From: Hormiphora californensis | Taxonomy: Eukaryota > Ctenophora > Tentaculata > Cydippida > Pleurobrachiidae | NCBI GenBank assembly: GCA_020137815.1 | Contig: CM035360.1 | Span: forward strand, 6,769,059-6,833,058 | DNA length: 64,000 bases | Direction: 5' to 3' | Part shown: piece after piece, positions 59,601-64,000 of the stretch | How the letters are laid out: each line of letters starts with the position of its first letter | Numbering within the stretch: the first letter of the stretch is position 1 | Position numbers and translations under genes: made by a program | The notes under the pieces: model-generated | Told to the model about the DNA's origin: nothing | The model's input: only the letters and a program-made list of their open reading frames with translations | Database searches by the model: none

Positions 59601-62262
59601 ATTGGGAAAGTTTCTTAGAGATAAGGAGGGTCAAAGTAGCAAAGTTTCTTAGAGATAACGAGGGTCAAAGTGGGAAAGTTTCTTAGAGATAAGGAGGGTC
59701 AAAGTGAAAAAGTTTCTTAGAGATAAGGGAAAGTTTCTTAGAGATAAGGAGGGTCAAAGTGAAAAAGTTTCTTAGCCATAAGGGAAAGTTTCTTAGAGAT
59801 AAGGAGGGTCAAAGTGGGAAAGTTTCTTAGAGATTAGGAGGGTCAAAGTGGCAAAGTTTCTTAAAGATAAGGAGGTCAAAGTGGCAAAGTTTCTTAGAGA
59901 TAAGGACTGTCAAAATGGGAAAGTTTCTTAGAGATAAGGAGGGTCAAAGTGAAAAAGTTTCTTAAAGATAAGGAGGTCAAAGTGGCAAAGTTTCTTAGAG
60001 ATAAGGAGGGTCAAAGTGGCAAAGTTTCTTAGAGATAAGGAGGGTCAAAGTGGTAAAGTTTCTTAGAGATTAGAAGGGTCAAAGTGGGAAAGTTTCTTGG
60101 AGATAAGGCGGGTCAAAGTGAAAAAGTTTCTTAGAGATAAGGGAAAGTTTCTTAGAGATAAGGAGGGTCAAAGTGGCAAAGTTTCTGAGAGATAAGGAGG
60201 GTCAAAGTGGGAAGGTTTCTTAGAGATAAGGAGGGTCAAAGTGGGAAAGTTTCTTAGAGATAAGGAGGGTCAAAGTGAGAAAGTTTCTTAGATATAAGGA
60301 GGGTCAAAGTGGGAAAGTTTCTTAGAGATAAGGAGGGTCAAAGTGGTAAAGTTTCTTAGAGATTAGAAGGGTCAAAGTGGGAAAGTTTCTTAGAGATAAG
60401 GAGGGTCAAAGTGGGAAAGTTTCTTAGAGATAAGGAGGGTCAAAGTGGGAAAGTTTCTTAGAGATAAGGAGGGTCAAAGTGGGAAAGTTTCTTAGAGATA
60501 AGGAGGGTCAAAGTGAAAAAGTTTCTTAGAGATAAGGGAAAGTTTCTTAGAGATAAGGAGGGTCAAATTGGGAAAGTTTCTTAGAGATAAGGAGGGTCAA
60601 AGTGGCAAAGTTTCTTAGAGATAACGAGGGTCAAAGTGGGAAAGTTTCTTAGAGATAAGGAGGGTCAAAGTGAAAAAGTTTCTTAGAGATAAGGGAAAGT
60701 TTCTTAGAGATAAGGAGGGTCAAAGTGAAAAAGTTTCTTAGAGATAAGGGAAAGTTTCTTAGAGATAAGGAGGGTCAAAGTGGGAAAGTTTCTTAGAGAT
60801 TAGGAGGGTCAAAGCGGCAAAGTTTCTTAGAGATAAGGAGGGTCAAAGTGGCAAAGTTTCTTTAAGATAAGGAGGTCAAAGTGGCAAAGTTTCTTAGAGA
60901 TAAGGAGGGTAAAAGTGGCAAAGTTTCTTAGAGATAAGGAGGGTCAAAGTGGGAAGGTTTCTTAGAGATAAGGAGGGTCAAAGTGGGAAAGTTTCTTAGA
61001 GATAAGGAGGGTCAAAGTGGGAAAGTTTCTTAGAGATAAGGAGGGTCAAAGTGGGAAAGTTTCTTAGAGATAAGGAGGGTCAAAGTGGCAAAGTTTCTTA
61101 AAGATAAGGAGGTCAAAGTGGCAAAGTTTCTTAGAGATAAGGAGGGTCAAAGTGGGAAAGTTTCTTAGAGATAAAGAGAGTCAAAATGGAAAAGTTTCTT
61201 AGAGATAAAGAGGGTCAAAGTGGAAAAGTTTCTTAGAGATTAGGAGGGTCAAAGTGGAAAAGTTTCTTAGCGATTAGGAGGGTCAAAGTGGAAAAGTTTC
61301 TTAGAGATTAGGAGGTCAAAGTGGAAAAGTTTCTTAGAGATTTGGAGGTCAAAGTGGAAAATTTTCTTAGAGATTAGGAGGGTCAAAGTGGAAAAGTTTC
61401 TTAGAGATTAGGAGGTCAAAGTAGAAAAGTTTCTTAGCGATTAGGAGGTCAAAGTGGGAAAGTTTCTTAGAGATTGAGGTCAAAGTGGGAAAGTTTCTTA
61501 GAGATTTGGAGGTCAAAGTGGAAAAGTTTCTTAGCGATTAGGAGGGTCAAAGTGGAAAAGTTTCTTAGAGATAAGGAGGGTCAAAGTGGGAAAGTTTCTT
61601 AGAGATAAAGAGGGTCAAAGTGAAAAAGTTTCTTAGAGATAAGGAGGGTCAAAGTGGGAAAGTTTCTTAGAGATAAGGAGGGTCAGAGTGGGAAAGTTTC
61701 TTAGAGATAAGGAGGGTCAAAGTGAAAAAGTTTCTTAGAGATAAGGAGGGTCAAAGTGGGAAAGTTTCTTAGAGATAAGGAGGGTCAGAGTGGGAAAGTC
61801 TCTTAGAGATAAGGAGGATCAAAGTGGGAAAGTTTCTTAGAGATAAGGAGGGTTAGAGTGAAAAAGTTTCTTAGAGATAAGGAGGGTCAAAGTGGAAACA
61901 TTTCTTAGAGATTAGGTGGGTGAAAGTGGGAAAGTTTCTTAAAGATTAGGTGAGTCAAACTGGGAAAGATTCTTAGAGATTAGGTGGGTCAAAGTGAGAA
62001 GGTTTCTAAGAGATTAGGAGGGTCAAAGTGGAAAAGTTTCTTAGCGATTAGGAGGGTCAAAGTGGAAAAGTTTCTTAGAGATAAGGAGGGTCAAAGTGGG
62101 AAAGTTTCTTAGAGATAAGGAGGGTCAGAGTGGGAAAGTTTCTTAGAGATAAGGAGGGTCAAAGTGAAAAAGTTTCTTAGAGATAAGGAGGGTCAAAGTG
62201 GGAAAGTTTCTTAGAGATAAGGAGGGTCAAAGTGGAAAAGTTTCTTAGAGATTAGGAGGTCA
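56616..62262. repeat. 34-bp satellite array, about 165 units with higher-order structure
   Basis: Consensus unit AGTTTCTTAGAGATAAGGAG then GGTCAAAGTGGGAA. Variant units (CAAATTGGG, AGATAACGAGG, TTAGCCATAAGGG, truncated AAGGGAAAG) recur in the same order. TTAGCCATAAGG is at about 56767, 58227, 59138 and 59775, so blocks of several hundred bp were duplicated. The array directly abuts the donor of the minus-strand gene at 62289, so it lies in that gene's intron. Confidence 0.95.
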
Positions 62263-62288
62263 GCATGATCACTACAGCAGCTAACTAC

Positions 62289-64000
62289 CTGTGTCTGTGA
62301 ACAGGAACATATCCTGATTATTATACAAGGTTGAGTATTGTTCAGAGTTCAGACCCCACTGCTGCCGTATGTAGGGAACTACACCCAGTGATGTCACACC
62401 TTCTGCTATCACCTGTGTAATGTGGTAACTGGTAACTGGTTGGTTTACTTGTAATGATATTTTGCAAGTGACTACTTCCAAAGACGAGCTTCGACAACGT
62501 CACTGTTGTTATATGTTACCTCATATCGGAACTCAGAAACTGGTACTCTGTTGCTGTTTGAGGTTTGTGTTGTTCTCCACTTGTTGTATGCTCGAACAAA
62601 TGCCTCACAATACTTGTCTGGTGTTGATAAAGGGATTGAAATAATTTGGTTAAGGATAGGTGGTAAAATAGGTAAAATTATAGAATCAATATAATATGAG
62701 GAATGAGGGTAAATACCGGTGAAAAGTGGCACCACAAGTCCACAATCCCCGATTAGTTGATCGACCGGTTCTATCTGAGAAACAAACATGTTAATTTCAC
62801 GAGCATTAATCACAGCAGTATTGTTAGTAAATAGTATTGCTCAGCCTAGTTCAGACTTCAGAAACTCATACGTGGCAGCATCTGCAGTACCTGAAAGGCG
62901 GTAGTTTTTCTCAGGGAGTATTCAACCCAAGGTTTCCAGTTGTGTTCTGCATTATACAAGTCCTCGTCAGGTAATGGTAACCCTTCAACCCTAGTCATCA
63001 CCTGGGTAGAGCGGGTATGAGCTGGAATATCCTTTTTATAAGGTAAAGGTCGAGCCCGACCTCCAGTAAACAATGGGGCCATTCTTCTCGTGGTATACGT
63101 CAAATAGTCACACACACTTTCATTTTCCAACACACACTGAAAACACTGGCACACTAAAACAATCCCAGCTCACAAGTCACACTACAAATGACACAACTCC
63201 CTAGACACACACAGACGTTCCAACTCTGATTCTCTGAGAATTACCAACACACCCAAACACACGTGCTACTGTCTCACTGTGTAAACTGCAGATACAAGGG
63301 TGGTATCCATCCACACTAACACCCCCATCTCACTGTACCTCCCTGATATCAACCCATAGCTGGGTGTGACGTGTGATTATAGATGGTATTCATTACGTGT
63401 ACAAGTCAAGGAGTCTGTACTTTGTACCTCCCTGATATCAACCCATAGCTGGGTGTGTCAGTTCGTTAGAGGGTCAATAATTTGGTATTCATTGCAGGTG
63501 AGATTTACATAGTAATTCTTTCATGGAATAAATCAATCATAAAAGTAATACCTGTCATACGAGGACTCCTCTCCTTCCCTCTCAGTAGGAGAGTAGTCAG
63601 GGAGAACCGAGGAATGGGCCAGGAAGAGAGATCTAAAGTATCCAACAACAAACCATCCTGATGCACCACTAAAACAGGGGGTAATTACAACAAAGACCAT
63701 GACCCTGTTTCTCTTTTATTTCCAGCTTGGGTTAGTTTGGGTGTAAAGCAGCAGTATGGATGGTTGGTTCATTTCTCTCTGTCTCTATCTCCCCACTCTA
63801 TAGGTATAAGAATAAATCTCAAACTTACTCAACAATGTCCCAAAACTTACTCAACAATGTCCCAAACTTACTCAACAATGTCCCAGTGATCAGGTGCAGG
63901 TGTTCCATCAGGGTATCCCGCAAAGTTAACCCTCTCCCTCAGATAATTCACCTGCAGATCAATGATACTGAGTGTCGAGCTCGTGTCTCGGACAAGACAA
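62289..64000 (-). CDS. Unidentified multi-exon gene, partial at both ends
   Basis: Exons read on the minus strand: 63872-64000 (IIDLQVNYLRERVNFAGYP, APDHWDIV), 63552-63668 (GASGWFVVGYFRSLFLAHSS), 62891-63136 (RRMAPLFTGGRARPLPYKKD, HNWKPWVEYSLRKTTAFQ), 62717-62774 (IEPVDQLIGDCGLVVPLFTG), 62520-62617 (YCEAFVRAYNKWRTTQTSN) and 62289-62412 (VIAEGVTSLGVVPYIRQQWG). The last four join in phase. The 63552/63136 join does not, so a small exon or indel lies between; a duplicated 21-nt candidate is at 63339-63359 and 63428-63448. I recognise no family. It is 5'-truncated by the window edge and its 3' exons are lost beyond the satellite. Confidence 0.65.
63832..63882. repeat. Three tandem copies of a 5' splice donor
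   Basis: On the minus strand GGGACATTGTTGA|GTAAGT is repeated three times (period 22-23 bp). The exon-proximal copy ends exon 63872-64000. Confidence 0.9.

Overview
The window is nuclear DNA of an intron-rich eukaryote, most probably an animal or a close holozoan relative. Conserved proteins are cut into many short exons with GT-AG introns. The gene set (CDC16, TRNAU1AP/SECp43, TMEM41B, a PDZ-Sec7-PH EFA6, CCDC93, an ANHX/SIX-like homeobox gene, ECHDC3, RPE) is animal-like, and (GA)n microsatellites, inverted-repeat transposons and minisatellites fill the introns. One odd note is the ADP/ATP carrier, whose diagnostic residues look fungal/plant/protist-like rather than animal-like. No species is assigned.

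Layout. From 1 to 28.7 kb five genes lie head to tail on the minus strand: CDC16 (C-terminus beyond the left edge), TRNAU1AP, a small CCCH zinc-finger gene, TMEM41B, and a 19-exon EFA6-type Arf6 exchange factor spanning 14.7 kb. One EFA6 intron holds an intronless basic/coiled-coil gene with weak resemblance to REPTOR/CREBRF; another holds two foldback transposons. From 28.7 to 36.5 kb come (GA)n/(CT)n blocks, a short unrecognised plus-strand gene and the ADP/ATP carrier. CCDC93 (minus, 38.0-41.3 kb) and an intronless ANHX-like homeobox gene (plus, 43.6-44.6 kb) are divergent, with a hAT-like element between them. A TTAA-flanked 2.7-kb foldback element follows. ECHDC3 (minus, 48.3-53.5 kb) contains, in one intron, an SLC22-like transporter gene in opposite orientation whose last exon is broken. 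RPE (minus) and an unidentified plus-strand first exon share a bidirectional promoter. A roughly 5.6-kb array of a 34-bp satellite then runs to an unidentified minus-strand gene that leaves the window at the right.

Most interesting pattern. In at least seven introns of five different genes, tandem repeats begin exactly at a splice site, and every repeat unit carries the branch-point/pyrimidine/AG acceptor plus the first bases of the exon, or the exon end plus the GTAAGT donor. Copy number runs from 2 to about 42. A second pattern is a family of very small (33 to about 97 bp) inverted-repeat insertions with 8-9 bp target duplications. A third is a pair of elements with poly-G/poly-C termini and 8-bp target duplications. 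Exon models were built by eye from splice signals, reading-frame continuity and remembered family sequences; no search was run.
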